Below, piece by piece: positions 17,937 through 25,487 of a stretch of DNA of 64,000 nucleotides. The notes beneath the pieces are model-generated. The model made no database searches. It saw only the letters and a list, made by a program, of their open reading frames with translations, and had not been told where the DNA came from. This DNA comes from Candidatus Contubernalis alkalaceticus (lineage in GTDB: Bacteria; Bacillota; Dethiobacteria; SKNC01). The stretch is from the NCBI RefSeq assembly GCF_022558445.1, contig NZ_CP054699.1, forward strand, positions 2,868,001 to 2,932,000, in the 5' to 3' direction. The first letter of the stretch is position 1; each line of letters opens with the position of its first letter. Position numbers and translations under genes: made by a program.

Positions 17937-18902
17937 TTAAAAGGGTTCGTCCGCTTCAACCGGTAATACCCCTTTAACCTGCAGGCCATCCTGCACTTTC
18001 AACTTAAGGCTTGCAATCTTGTCCGAGTATTTTGATAAAATTTCTGCCAGTTTGGTTACGTCAAGAGTGATGCCTTCCACCGAGGTAGGTATCCTGCCTG
18101 ACTGCCACTGTTCCCTTTCCGGCAGCAGGGAGATATATTCCTCCAGGTATCCAATTCTGAAAAACGGGTCATTATATTCAACCTGCAGGAGATAAAGAGG
18201 CTTCTGCATACCCCGGCCCCTGGCCTGCCGGTTTAAAGTGCCAAACCATAAACCCTCCAACAGCATATTAACATCCTCCTGGTTCATACCCGTGTCTTTG
18301 GCAATATTCCCATTTATGACCGCCGGCATAGAAAAAACTGCAAAAGGCAGTGTAAAGATTGTCCAGATGGTCCCCTGTCCTGCTCCTTCTTCTTTACCTT
18401 CCGAAGTTATTTTTACATCCCTGCTGGGCATAACTACCGTCCCCTGTACATATTTTGTTTCTACCGGATGCATAGAATGGGCCCAGCCGAACTGCACCGG
18501 TCCAGTTTGGCTAAAATTTTCTTTTTCCACACTGTAAACAGCACCAAAAATTCTCATATCAAAAGAGGCTTTGAGTAATTCCTCCTGTTTATTCTTAGCA
18601 TCCTTTGATGCAACTTTTTCTAAAATTTTTTCTGCGAGACTCTTCCTCCCCAGCAGCTTGCCTTCCTGCGTTCTTTCCTGGCGCACAAAAACATGGAAGC
18701 GGTTTTCTTTCCCACCGTCGGGATATTTGGCCAGGACATAGTCCCTTACGTCTCTTTTAATACTGACATCAGAAAGGGATATCCTGCCATCTTCCTCACC
18801 AAAAAGCCTCCGGGCATCGCTCTCCGCCAAAGGATCCCTGTTGGGTATTCCATCTTTAACACTCTTCACAAAAATGATTTCGCTGGTATTAATTGAACTC
18901 AT
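17937..18902 (-). CDS. cas7: Cas7/Csh2 (type I-B Cascade backbone)
   Basis: Cas7 polymerises along the crRNA spacer as the Cascade backbone. The 321-residue protein carries the diagnostic Csh2 N-terminal region KDGIPNRDPLAESDARRLFG and then ISLSDVSIKRDVRDYVL. The start ATG follows GAGGAGG located in the last codons of cas8b, and the genes are 3 bases apart, implying tight co-expression. Confidence 0.94.
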   Translation of the reverse strand: MSSINTSEIIFVKSVKDGIPNRDPLAESDARRLFGEEDGRISLSDVSIKRDVRDYVLAKYPDGGKENRFHVFVRQERTQEGKLLGRKSLAEKILEKVASKDAKNKQEELLKASFDMRIFGAVYSVEKENFSQTGPVQFGWAHSMHPVETKYVQGTVVMPSRDVKITSEGKEEGAGQGTIWTIFTLPFAVFSMPAVINGNIAKDTGMNQEDVNMLLEGLWFGTLNRQARGRGMQKPLYLLQVEYNDPFFRIGYLEEYISLLPEREQWQSGRIPTSVEGITLDVTKLAEILSKYSDKIASLKLKVQDGLQVKGVLPVEADEPF

Positions 18903-18905
18903 TAT

Positions 18906-20999
18906 TTAAGAAACCTCCTCACTGGTATTGTTCCCTTCTTTCTTCTTGTCCCATGAATACAAAGCGTACCCGGACCAAAAGGCTGCCATAAACTCATCCT
19001 TCTTTTTAGCAATGTCTTCCCTGTTCTTCATGTAAAGCATACTCATTACTCCGACTTTCTGTAGTAAATCCTTTGAAATTTTCATATCAAGAAGCCTGGC
19101 ATATTCTTCAATTCTTGATAATGCTCTTTTCCATATAACTTCGGGTGTTAAGCTGCTGCCAAAAGTCATCAGACGATGCTTAATAAAATCTTTTCCTCTT
19201 TCTCCGGTTTTGGTTTCCTGGTAGTATTGGTTTGAAAATCTTCTAATAAGGCATCCGGTAACAAAACCGATTTCCTCTACATCCTGAAATTCCATCCCTT
19301 CCAGAGAATTTTCATCTATTATCCCAAGCAGTTCTTTCCAATCCCTCATACCTTCACCTCCTGAGTATTTATTTAAGTTTTTACTGTAGATTTTAATAAA
19401 ATATTTAAACGAAAGATAAAAAATAGACTCCTCTTGAATTTGGTAAATGTTCTGATCTACATTCTTGGACAGCTCATTAAACCGGCTGGCGGCATTGATA
19501 AGAAATCTTTTTTCGCTCAAACTGTTTCTATGAAAAGCTTTCTCTAAGCTGCTCCAAAGATAAGGATAACCATAGGCCATAGATAAAAGAAACAGAAGCG
19601 AACTATACTTTTTATTAACATACGCCAGCTTCTTTTCCGACACCTGGTAAGGCAGGCTGCTGTATATTTCTGACGCATAACCGGCCACTTCAAATGAAAT
19701 GTCCCTCAAAGCTTTTACGGTGGAAGGGAGCACATCTTCAATACATGCTAAAAGATGAGGATCCCCCCGGCTGAGGTCTCCGGTATGGTAAAGAAGCAGC
19801 AGACGATAGTTATCATTTTCAAAACCCTCGGGCAAATAAGATTCTATGCCGGTTACAGCACCCAGATACCTTTTCACCTTGTCCTTATCAGAATCATCAA
19901 CAGCCATCATAGTACTGATGCCCCGTACAAATTCTTCCCGGTCAAATTCCTCTTCCAAAAAACCATCTAAAACCGGTAATGCTAACATACTGCCATAAAT
20001 TTTATCAGATTTACGGAAGTACTCTCTACCTTTGGGGCTGGTTCCGGGAGCAAACAATTCTTTCGTAAGCCAGTTGTCCAAAGTTTTTGTCAGCTTGTCA
20101 AATATGTTTGCACCATAAGTTAAGGCACCATAACACTCCGGGCACAGGGCTATTCCTTCTACCAGCTGATCATCACTTTTGCCATGGGGCAGCGGAGCCT
20201 TCCAGGTAGTAGTCAGCCAGGGATAAGCCTTATTATAGGCGGATATAACCATTCCCCCATATGGGCAGAAGAAACATATTCCACCTGCTTCCTTTTTTCC
20301 TTTCCCTGAACCTTCCTCTGCCTTGGCCAGCCATAATAAGTCTTTTAACTTGTTCAAATTAACATAAATGTTTTTTTCCTCTTCCAATAGACTGGAGGCT
20401 AAAAGAGAATAATTAAGATCCTTCAGAATTTCTCCTTTTTTTTCTAATCTGTATAGACTCTCTTTTTCCAGGTCTACCAGTATAAGCAGCCCCATATGTT
20501 TTCTTTTATCATTCAGGTTAAGCTTTGAAGCCTCATGATGTACCCCGGCAGCAATTTTTTCAACTATTTCCGGTCCAAAATCAGCTTCTAAAGTTTTTGC
20601 CAGCCTTCCTGTTAAAAAACTATAAATGTTTTCCTGTGACTCAAAAAACTCTTTTATCTGCCTGTCATAGATAATGTAAACAGGAAAACCATATACCCCT
20701 TGAGGTTTAGTAGGATTTCCCCCCGAAGGCATGACAAAAGGAGCCGCTATCGCCTTATCAACATCCGGAATAAATTTCTGTTTGCTGGACCTCTTACCCT
20801 TAATTTCCTCAAAATTTCTCCAGGTTGCAGTGGGATGAACTGCAATCTCATCCTTTAACTTTTCTACGATAAAAATATGCTCAAAAAAACCCTTGGCTTT
20901 GTCACTGTGGATATCAGAAACCTGCAAAATTATTTCTCCTGGGGTTAAGCCTCCCAAAATCATAGGTCGTCCCAGCCTGATCAGGCTTTCTATCAGCAT
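18906..20999 (-). CDS. cas8b: Cas8b/Csh1 (type I-B Cascade large subunit)
   Basis: Cas8b recognises the PAM and recruits Cas3. I set the start at ATG 20999 (MLIESLIRLGRPMILGG), which has GGAGGTG 6 bases upstream, instead of a longer frame from 21044; this gives 697 residues. A zinc-finger-like pair CFFCPYGG and CPECYGALTYG, about 45 residues apart in the central region, is typical of Csh1/TM1802-type proteins. The rest of the sequence is diverse, as usual for Cas8. Its position between cas6 and cas7 supports the call. Confidence 0.9.
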   Translation of the reverse strand: MLIESLIRLGRPMILGGLTPGEIILQVSDIHSDKAKGFFEHIFIVEKLKDEIAVHPTATWRNFEEIKGKRSSKQKFIPDVDKAIAAPFVMPSGGNPTKPQGVYGFPVYIIYDRQIKEFFESQENIYSFLTGRLAKTLEADFGPEIVEKIAAGVHHEASKLNLNDKRKHMGLLILVDLEKESLYRLEKKGEILKDLNYSLLASSLLEEEKNIYVNLNKLKDLLWLAKAEEGSGKGKKEAGGICFFCPYGGMVISAYNKAYPWLTTTWKAPLPHGKSDDQLVEGIALCPECYGALTYGANIFDKLTKTLDNWLTKELFAPGTSPKGREYFRKSDKIYGSMLALPVLDGFLEEEFDREEFVRGISTMMAVDDSDKDKVKRYLGAVTGIESYLPEGFENDNYRLLLLYHTGDLSRGDPHLLACIEDVLPSTVKALRDISFEVAGYASEIYSSLPYQVSEKKLAYVNKKYSSLLFLLSMAYGYPYLWSSLEKAFHRNSLSEKRFLINAASRFNELSKNVDQNIYQIQEESIFYLSFKYFIKIYSKNLNKYSGGEGMRDWKELLGIIDENSLEGMEFQDVEEIGFVTGCLIRRFSNQYYQETKTGERGKDFIKHRLMTFGSSLTPEVIWKRALSRIEEYARLLDMKISKDLLQKVGVMSMLYMKNREDIAKKKDEFMAAFWSGYALYSWDKKKEGNNTSEEVS

Positions 21000-21053
21000 T
21001 TTCTCACCTCCTTGTACTGCTTTCTTGATATACTTTTTTGGCATTTGCTTCTT

Positions 21054-21788
21054 TTAACTTCTTAAACTTACACATCCAAAACCCTGGCAGTTTTTTGAAC
21101 CCAGCCCTGTATCCAGAGCCATCTGCAGCAGCTCTCTTGGGCCCGACATGCTGAGGTAGCAGGTATATCCTTTTACCGTAAAATCCTTGTATTTAACAAT
21201 ATTTTGCCGGGGTTTCCCATGTTTTAAAACTTTAACTTCACCGGCCGGCGGTTCTTTTTGATACAGCGAAACATATTTTTTCCGAAGATTTGCTCCAATT
21301 TGCTGCTCAAATTCCTTTTCCCCGGGTTGGTAATAACAGGTATACTTCCCCCCTTCCGGTTTTATAAATGTGCTATAGGTTACTACAGGGGACATGACTT
21401 TAAACTCTACGCTACCCTCTGTTACTTCCGGCTTTAACACTTCTACCTTTTCAACCTGCATGGAATTATGGCTAAAATCTACTTTGTCGGAAAACATAAG
21501 TATATTTCCTATCTCCACACAGAAAGGTTCCAGCGGCGAAGCTATAGTTAGATTAAACCCTTCCGGGAAGACGAATTGATTATTTTTCCTGTCCAAATAG
21601 GACCTGCCCATAATCCTTGAAAAAGTAAACATTTTGAAAGACCTTTTTTCATAGGGAAACCCTTTATCATGTAGAAAATCTGCCAGTTCTTTAGAAATGT
21701 TATTGTATATCATCCCCTGTACTATTCTGTTGTAGTGAACGGGCATTCTTACTTCGGTGTTACTTTTGAAAAAAATTTTTAAGTGCAT
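21054..21788 (-). CDS. cas6: Cas6 crRNA-processing endoribonuclease
   Basis: Cas6 cuts the pre-crRNA in each repeat to leave the 8-nt ATTGAAAC handle. The 244-residue protein shows the RAMP fold signs MPVHYNRIVQGMIYNNI near the N-terminus and the C-terminal glycine-rich loop LDTGLGSKNCQGFGCV. The start ATG at 21788 has AAAGGGGG upstream. It is the only cas6 in the window, so it presumably serves both arrays and both effector types. Confidence 0.93.
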   Translation of the reverse strand: MHLKIFFKSNTEVRMPVHYNRIVQGMIYNNISKELADFLHDKGFPYEKRSFKMFTFSRIMGRSYLDRKNNQFVFPEGFNLTIASPLEPFCVEIGNILMFSDKVDFSHNSMQVEKVEVLKPEVTEGSVEFKVMSPVVTYSTFIKPEGGKYTCYYQPGEKEFEQQIGANLRKKYVSLYQKEPPAGEVKVLKHGKPRQNIVKYKDFTVKGYTCYLSMSGPRELLQMALDTGLGSKNCQGFGCVSLRS

Positions 21789-22186
21789 AACCAACCCCCT
21801 TTAAAACGGTTATTTAATTCTAGACAACATCCAGATAATACAAAAAAAATAAATAATCTGCTAACATAAACAAATTAGGTATGCTTTTAATCAAGTAAAT
21901 CATAATTTGTAACAGATATATTATACATTTTTGCTTATTTGTTAATTTTTCTCCCTTCAGTTTCTTTTCCTGTCTTATCATCAACAACTAATGTTATCTC
22001 AAGATTCCTAGTCAGCCCTCCAAAAACAGACGGGTTTGGCAGCACAGGGCGACTCCTAAATTCTTCAATGCTCATATAACGGGTGTTAGCCGGTTCTCAC
22101 CCTTTAGAAAGCTTTTTCAGGAGCAAGCGGAACATTTAACACCATTACAGCTGAAAAAAAATTTCTACTTAACACATGCTTTACTT
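21789..22186 (-). promoter_or_regulatory. Intergenic region upstream of cas6
   Basis: This is 398 bp between the CARF-RelE gene and cas6. It contains TAACATAAACAAAT (21862-21875), a 14-mer identical in sequence and strand to one in the array leader, suggesting a shared regulator or promoter element. An open frame of 46 codons (21935-22075, minus; starts MSIEEFRSRPVLPNPS) could be a remnant. It has no clear ribosome binding site and I do not recognise it. A cas6-proximal promoter may lie here. Confidence 0.4.
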
Positions 22187-23320
22187 CTAACGGGTTTCCA
22201 TGTTGTTAACATAATCGTGATTGCCCACATGACGTAGCCTCAAAATATCCCCATCAGGCAAGCAGGATATCCTCCAGTCTTGGTCCAAGCGAAAGTGACC
22301 AACATTTCCCTTGACATTTTTGTAAGTTTCGTATAGAAATCCACCGTCAGATCTCAGTCCCGCAAGTCCTTTCTCTTTAAATAATAAAGAAGCTTTAGCC
22401 AAGTCATTTTGGATCACGGCTTTCTTTTTATTTTCTTTAACACTGTTAAAGTCTTTAGAAAAGCTGTCCTGCATGAGCAAGCCTGGGAATGATAATAACT
22501 CAGAACTCCCAAGTATTTCAACTTTGTTTCGTTCCCACAGCAGCAATCCAACTGGATCCAGAGTATAACAATCTCCATCATCCTCCAGCATCAATTCCGG
22601 AATCCCCTGCACTTCATTTTTACAAGCAAAATATCCGTGCTCCATTAATGCAAAAAGAACAGCTTGTTCCCGAAGCACTGGAAATTCGTCCATTTTTACA
22701 GGTAACCTTGGAATACGAATAAGATCTGACCCAACGCCGTCAAAAATATAGATAATCTCATCTGCATAAAACATTCCCAAAGTGTTTAAGTAACCCTGTA
22801 GGCTTTTAAATCCACCCACCAGGTTAAAAACAATATGATACCTGCTTTCCCTATAAGGAGAAACAGTACTTTCGCACCACTTTACAATTTTGCTTACCCC
22901 ATTTTTAAAGTTCTTTGTATTCTTAGTATTAAAACCTTCTGGCGTAATTATTTCTACATGTTTGAATCCTGTGCATTTTAAATGATTCATTATTAATTTC
23001 CCAGTTAACTGACCCTGGTAGGTATCTGAAGCTATTAGAAAATGTACATCCCTCTCCAGGCTTTCATCTTTTAAGCCGGATACTTCATAGTACCCGTATA
23101 TACCATTCAGTTCAGCGCTATATTTCCGAAATACTTGTGGTTTACTTTCTTTTAATCTAGATTCAACCTTAATTCTAAGTTCTTCAATAATTCTTATTTG
23201 CTCCTTTTGTATTTCCCCTGATTTACTGTTGGCAGTTAAATGAACAATCTTTTTTACTCCATTGGTTGCAAAATTTGTTAATAGGCTTGTCCCCAAAGAA
23301 GAAATTATAGCACAAGGCAT
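22187..23320 (-). CDS. CARF-RelE fusion: predicted cyclic-oligoadenylate-activated ribosome-dependent mRNA nuclease (Cami1-like)
   Basis: The N-terminal part (residues 1-205) has a CARF-type Rossmann layout. It has a GTSLL loop after strand 1 (MPCAIISSLGTSLLTNF), a central LIASDTYQG, and YHIVFNLVGGFKSLQGYLNT with the GG-x-K-S loop, as in APE2256/Csx1-type sensors. The last 75 residues look like a RelE-family toxin: a helix (DLAKASLLFKEKGL), then KGNVGHFRLDQDWRISCLPD and ILRLRHVGNHDYV. This gives CARF plus RelE in one 377-residue chain, the layout of Cami1. Cas10 here keeps GGDD, so cOA made by the III-B complex is the likely activator. The start ATG follows AAAGGAGGGG. It is leftward, upstream of the I-B operon, and may be co-transcribed with it. 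The RelE assignment is from pattern, not from a search. Confidence 0.75.
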   Translation of the reverse strand: MPCAIISSLGTSLLTNFATNGVKKIVHLTANSKSGEIQKEQIRIIEELRIKVESRLKESKPQVFRKYSAELNGIYGYYEVSGLKDESLERDVHFLIASDTYQGQLTGKLIMNHLKCTGFKHVEIITPEGFNTKNTKNFKNGVSKIVKWCESTVSPYRESRYHIVFNLVGGFKSLQGYLNTLGMFYADEIIYIFDGVGSDLIRIPRLPVKMDEFPVLREQAVLFALMEHGYFACKNEVQGIPELMLEDDGDCYTLDPVGLLLWERNKVEILGSSELLSFPGLLMQDSFSKDFNSVKENKKKAVIQNDLAKASLLFKEKGLAGLRSDGGFLYETYKNVKGNVGHFRLDQDWRISCLPDGDILRLRHVGNHDYVNNMETR

Positions 23321-23404
23321 ATTGCCCCTCCTTTCAAAATACTGATTACCAACCTTAGCGCGTCTCCCTTGCTGATTCCCGTATTTTCTGCAGACTTATT
23401 ATTT

Positions 23405-23551
23405 CTACAACCTCTCAAACCCCGGCACTATAGAACCTTTCTCCGGCCATAACCTTGAAACTGGTGAGGAAAATGGTCGTGCTTCCATGAAGTTTAGCCA
23501 GCAACACGGCTGCACTGTGGTTAAAGAAATGATGTTTATAATAAAGGCCAT
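23405..23551 (-). CDS. Possible 48-residue ORF in the CARF-RelE 5' untranslated region
   Basis: An ATG-started frame (MAFIINIISLTTVQPCCWLN...) lies between the strong leftward promoter at 23622-23651 and the CARF-RelE start. There is no convincing ribosome binding site and I recognise no family. I list it because small toxins of CRISPR-repressed toxin-antitoxin modules occupy this kind of position. It may be chance. Confidence 0.2.
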   Translation of the reverse strand: MAFIINIISLTTVQPCCWLNFMEARPFSSPVSRLWPEKGSIVPGFERL

Positions 23552-23597
23552 AGTCTGTCAATCCCTGGCACTTAATTCGATGCTCTTATTATTTTTA

Positions 23598-23614
23598 ATT
23601 GATATGGTAGAGTT
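23598..23614 (+). promoter_or_regulatory. Predicted target site of the crRNA-like RNA, at the start of the leftward promoter
   Basis: ATTGATATGGTAGAGTT matches the first 17 bases of the pseudo-spacer (23737-23753) except at position 6. The match begins exactly at spacer position 1 and does not extend into the handle (23597 A versus 23736 T). The 3 bases on the PAM side are TTA. The site spans about +1 to +17 of the predicted leftward transcript, so a bound Cascade would cover the start site and, beyond the match, the -10 box. Confidence 0.55.
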
Positions 23615-23621
23615 CAAATTA

Positions 23622-23651
23622 ATTATAGCAACACCTGCTATATTTTGTCAA
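23622..23651 (-). promoter_or_regulatory. Strong leftward sigma-A-type promoter upstream of CARF-RelE and the I-B genes
   Basis: On the minus strand TTGACA (23651-23646) and TATAAT (23627-23622) are separated by 18 bases. A TGC extended -10 lies directly before TATAAT. Transcription should start near 23615. The next gene in this direction is CARF-RelE (start 23320), with no terminator between. Confidence 0.72.
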
Positions 23652-23693
23652 CTATCTTTTAAATATTTTCTTTTATTATCCAACAGTTTAGGC

Positions 23694-23699
23694 TATAAT
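23694..23699 (+). promoter_or_regulatory. Rightward -10 box for the crRNA-like RNA
   Basis: TATAAT at 23694-23699 lies 7-8 bases before the first degenerate repeat (23707). The matching -35 region is weak (TTTTAT at 23671-23676). Predicted start is near 23706. Confidence 0.45.
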
Positions 23700-23705
23700 A
23701 CAATT

Positions 23706-23858
23706 TATGAGATAAATACCTAAGAGGAATTGAAATATTGAGATGGTAGAGTTTGCATGCTGCCTTATTTTAGCTTACCTATAAGGAATTATTTTGCATT
23801 CTAGTTGTTTCATAGGAAGTCAGCAAATTCAATTTTAAGAGAAATATCTTCTTTTTTA
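23706..23858 (+). ncRNA. Candidate crRNA-like RNA: degenerate repeat, pseudo-spacer, degenerate repeat
   Basis: CCTAAGAGGAATTGAAAT (23719-23736) matches the last 18 bases of the array repeat in crRNA orientation at 16 positions, including 7 of 8 handle bases. Next comes a pseudo-spacer starting ATTGAGATGGTAGAGTT (23737). Then a second degenerate repeat, CCTATAAGGAATT (23778-23790), matches 12 of 13 bases. A third, inverted repeat piece contains CATAGGAAGTC (23811-23821) and could pair with the second one (CTTACCTAT with ATAGGAAG). A T-rich end (23853-23858) may terminate the RNA. This layout resembles the CreA antitoxin RNAs and degenerate mini-arrays known from type I systems, in which partial guide matches repress a promoter. 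A simple decayed array is the alternative. Confidence 0.55.
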
Positions 23859-23980
23859 TCTATGACATACCTTATTAACTATTTACTTCCTTAACCTTCA
23901 TGAATTGATTTTCTAAGACGTCTTTTACCACAGCATACCACACCACCCCCGACCCACCGTGTCGGGAGCAGGTGTTTGGT

Positions 23981-24991
23981 TTACTTTTTATAATTTAAAT
24001 TCATCTTTTCTATCTCTAACTGTACTTCTTTCCTCAGGTCCACCGGCATAATCACCTCTGCGTGATGGCCAAAACCTAACACCCACCGCTTGACTTCTCC
24101 CATGCCGCAGACTTTCAAAGACAAAATAAGAGAACCGTCTGGTTCGTAATTGATTTCTTGTGTGCTGTGCCATTTTCGTTCCCGAATCCAGCGGGCTTGA
24201 TGGCTGTCAAATTTAATTACAACTTCCTGGGGTTCAGAATCAAATTGTATACCTAATGTACTGCAGAGAAATTCTTGAACATTAAAACCGGGGGCCATTT
24301 CAAAGGAAAGCGAAGTTCGTTGTAATTCCTGAATTCGGTCTAATGCAAATATTCGTATGTTCTCCCTTAGGTGACAATACCCTATTAAGTACCATGCCCC
24401 CTGAAAATAGCGCAGGTGATACGGATCCACATTTCGCTCATTCACTTCATCACGGCTGATTCCATAATATTTCATCCATACCGTTTTACTATTTTCCAGT
24501 GCACCGGCTATTTGATTATATATTTCTGCCAGTCTTTGTTCATTGCCCCGAAGGGTTTTGACATCAAATGAAATTAAATGATCCAGCGAGTTTGTATCAA
24601 CAGATATTCCATCGGGCATTAGCAAAGCAATTTTCTCAACAGCACTGCGTATAACTCCCTCCAGAGGAGTGCCGGCACATTGGGCTAGGAGTTTTTGTCC
24701 AAGAAAAATAGCGACCAATTCCCCTTCTGTTAAACAAATGGGTGGTAATTGAAAGCTATTATCTTTATAGTGATAACCCCTTCTGCTGCGAATATATTGA
24801 ATAGGTGCTCCCAACCGGTCTCTCATGTATTCAATGTCCCGCTCTACGGTACGTTGGGTAACTTCAAGCTTGCTCGCTAACTTTGGTACATTTGGATAAC
24901 ACTTTGTAATAAGCTGTTGATGAATATAATAGATTCGGGCAAAGCGTGCCCGATCTACCGCTGAAGCTTTGTAATTTGAGACATCTATCAT
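23981..24991 (-). CDS. HTH and WYL-domain transcriptional regulator
   Basis: This is a 336-residue regulator of the DeoR-like HTH plus WYL type often found beside CRISPR-Cas and other defence loci. WYL domains are thought to sense nucleic acids or nucleotides. The N-terminal winged helix reads LASKLEVTQRTVERDIEYMR. The WYL core has KTVWMKYYG, VDPYHLRYFQGAWYLIGYC and IRIFALDRIQEL. A C-terminal WCX-like region follows. The start ATG has GGGGTGG upstream. A perfect 8-bp inverted repeat (25012-25029) upstream is a candidate autoregulatory operator. A CCCGAC/GTCGGG hairpin (23948-23966) lies just after the stop. It separates the two CARF genes and could control the locus. Confidence 0.88.
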   Translation of the reverse strand: MIDVSNYKASAVDRARFARIYYIHQQLITKCYPNVPKLASKLEVTQRTVERDIEYMRDRLGAPIQYIRSRRGYHYKDNSFQLPPICLTEGELVAIFLGQKLLAQCAGTPLEGVIRSAVEKIALLMPDGISVDTNSLDHLISFDVKTLRGNEQRLAEIYNQIAGALENSKTVWMKYYGISRDEVNERNVDPYHLRYFQGAWYLIGYCHLRENIRIFALDRIQELQRTSLSFEMAPGFNVQEFLCSTLGIQFDSEPQEVVIKFDSHQARWIRERKWHSTQEINYEPDGSLILSLKVCGMGEVKRWVLGFGHHAEVIMPVDLRKEVQLEIEKMNLNYKK

Positions 24992-25011
24992 TTACCCACC
25001 CCATTAAATCA

Positions 25012-25029
25012 TTTAACTCAGGAGTTAAA
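25012..25029. promoter_or_regulatory. Inverted repeat upstream of the WYL regulator (candidate operator)
   Basis: TTTAACTC-AG-GAGTTAAA is a perfect 8-bp inverted repeat with a 2-base spacer, 21 bases upstream of the WYL start codon. I infer autoregulation from position only. I found no second copy by eye near the cas promoters. Confidence 0.45.
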
Positions 25030-25132
25030 GTTCACTTATTAATGAGTTTACTACATTTAACATAATAAAACACTTTATAGCTTATTTGGTTATTTTTCTA
25101 CAAATTACATATTATTTCCTGCAAAATACATC

Positions 25133-25159
25133 AAAAAAACCCTATTCTAGGGTTTTTTG
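25133..25159. terminator. Bidirectional terminator
   Basis: AAAAAACCCTA-TTC-TAGGGTTTTTT is a perfect 11-bp palindrome flanked by A and T runs, so it can terminate transcription in both directions. It separates the WYL regulator from the CARF-HEPN side. Confidence 0.75.
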
Positions 25160-25174
25160 TTTTTCAGTAAAGCA

Positions 25175-25303
25175 CTAACACAGGGCATTAAGAATGCGTT
25201 TCTCAACGGCAAGGTATTGAAAGCCCAGGTCGTCTCCCAGGTGGTTCAGGAGGTTATAGTCCTTGTTAAATATTAACAAGTTTTTATCGTTTAGTATAAT
25301 CAT
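25175..25303 (-). CDS. Possible 42-residue hypothetical ORF
   Basis: A frame starting MIILNDKNLLIFNKDYNLLN and ending EKRILNALC sits between two terminator-like palindromes. The amino acid composition looks protein-like, but no clear ribosome binding site is present and the family is unknown. It may be the end of a lost gene. Confidence 0.25.
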   Translation of the reverse strand: MIILNDKNLLIFNKDYNLLNHLGDDLGFQYLAVEKRILNALC

Positions 25304-25324
25304 TTCATGTTTTATAATTGAGTC

Positions 25325-25368
25325 CATAAAAAACGCTCTCAGATTAGCTCTGAGAACGGTTTTTTTAT
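25325..25368. terminator. Bidirectional terminator
   Basis: CTCAGA-TTAGC-TCTGAG lies inside AAAAAACG...CGGTTTTTTT, giving a stem with A and T runs on both sides. It lies downstream of the CARF-HEPN gene. Confidence 0.65.
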
Positions 25369-25487
25369 GGATTTATATAGTTGTGTTAATCATCAAATAT
25401 TGAAAGCTGGCAGTTAAAACTATTGTGTTTCTAATATTTAGTTTTAAAGACTCATATCTCAATTATTTTACTCTCCCTTATAACTGC

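Noticed and set aside
23487-23723. 78-codon plus-strand frame over the CARF-RelE upstream region
   Set aside because: It runs across the strong leftward promoter and ends in the crRNA-like RNA; hydrophobic low-complexity text from AT-rich DNA, no ribosome binding site.
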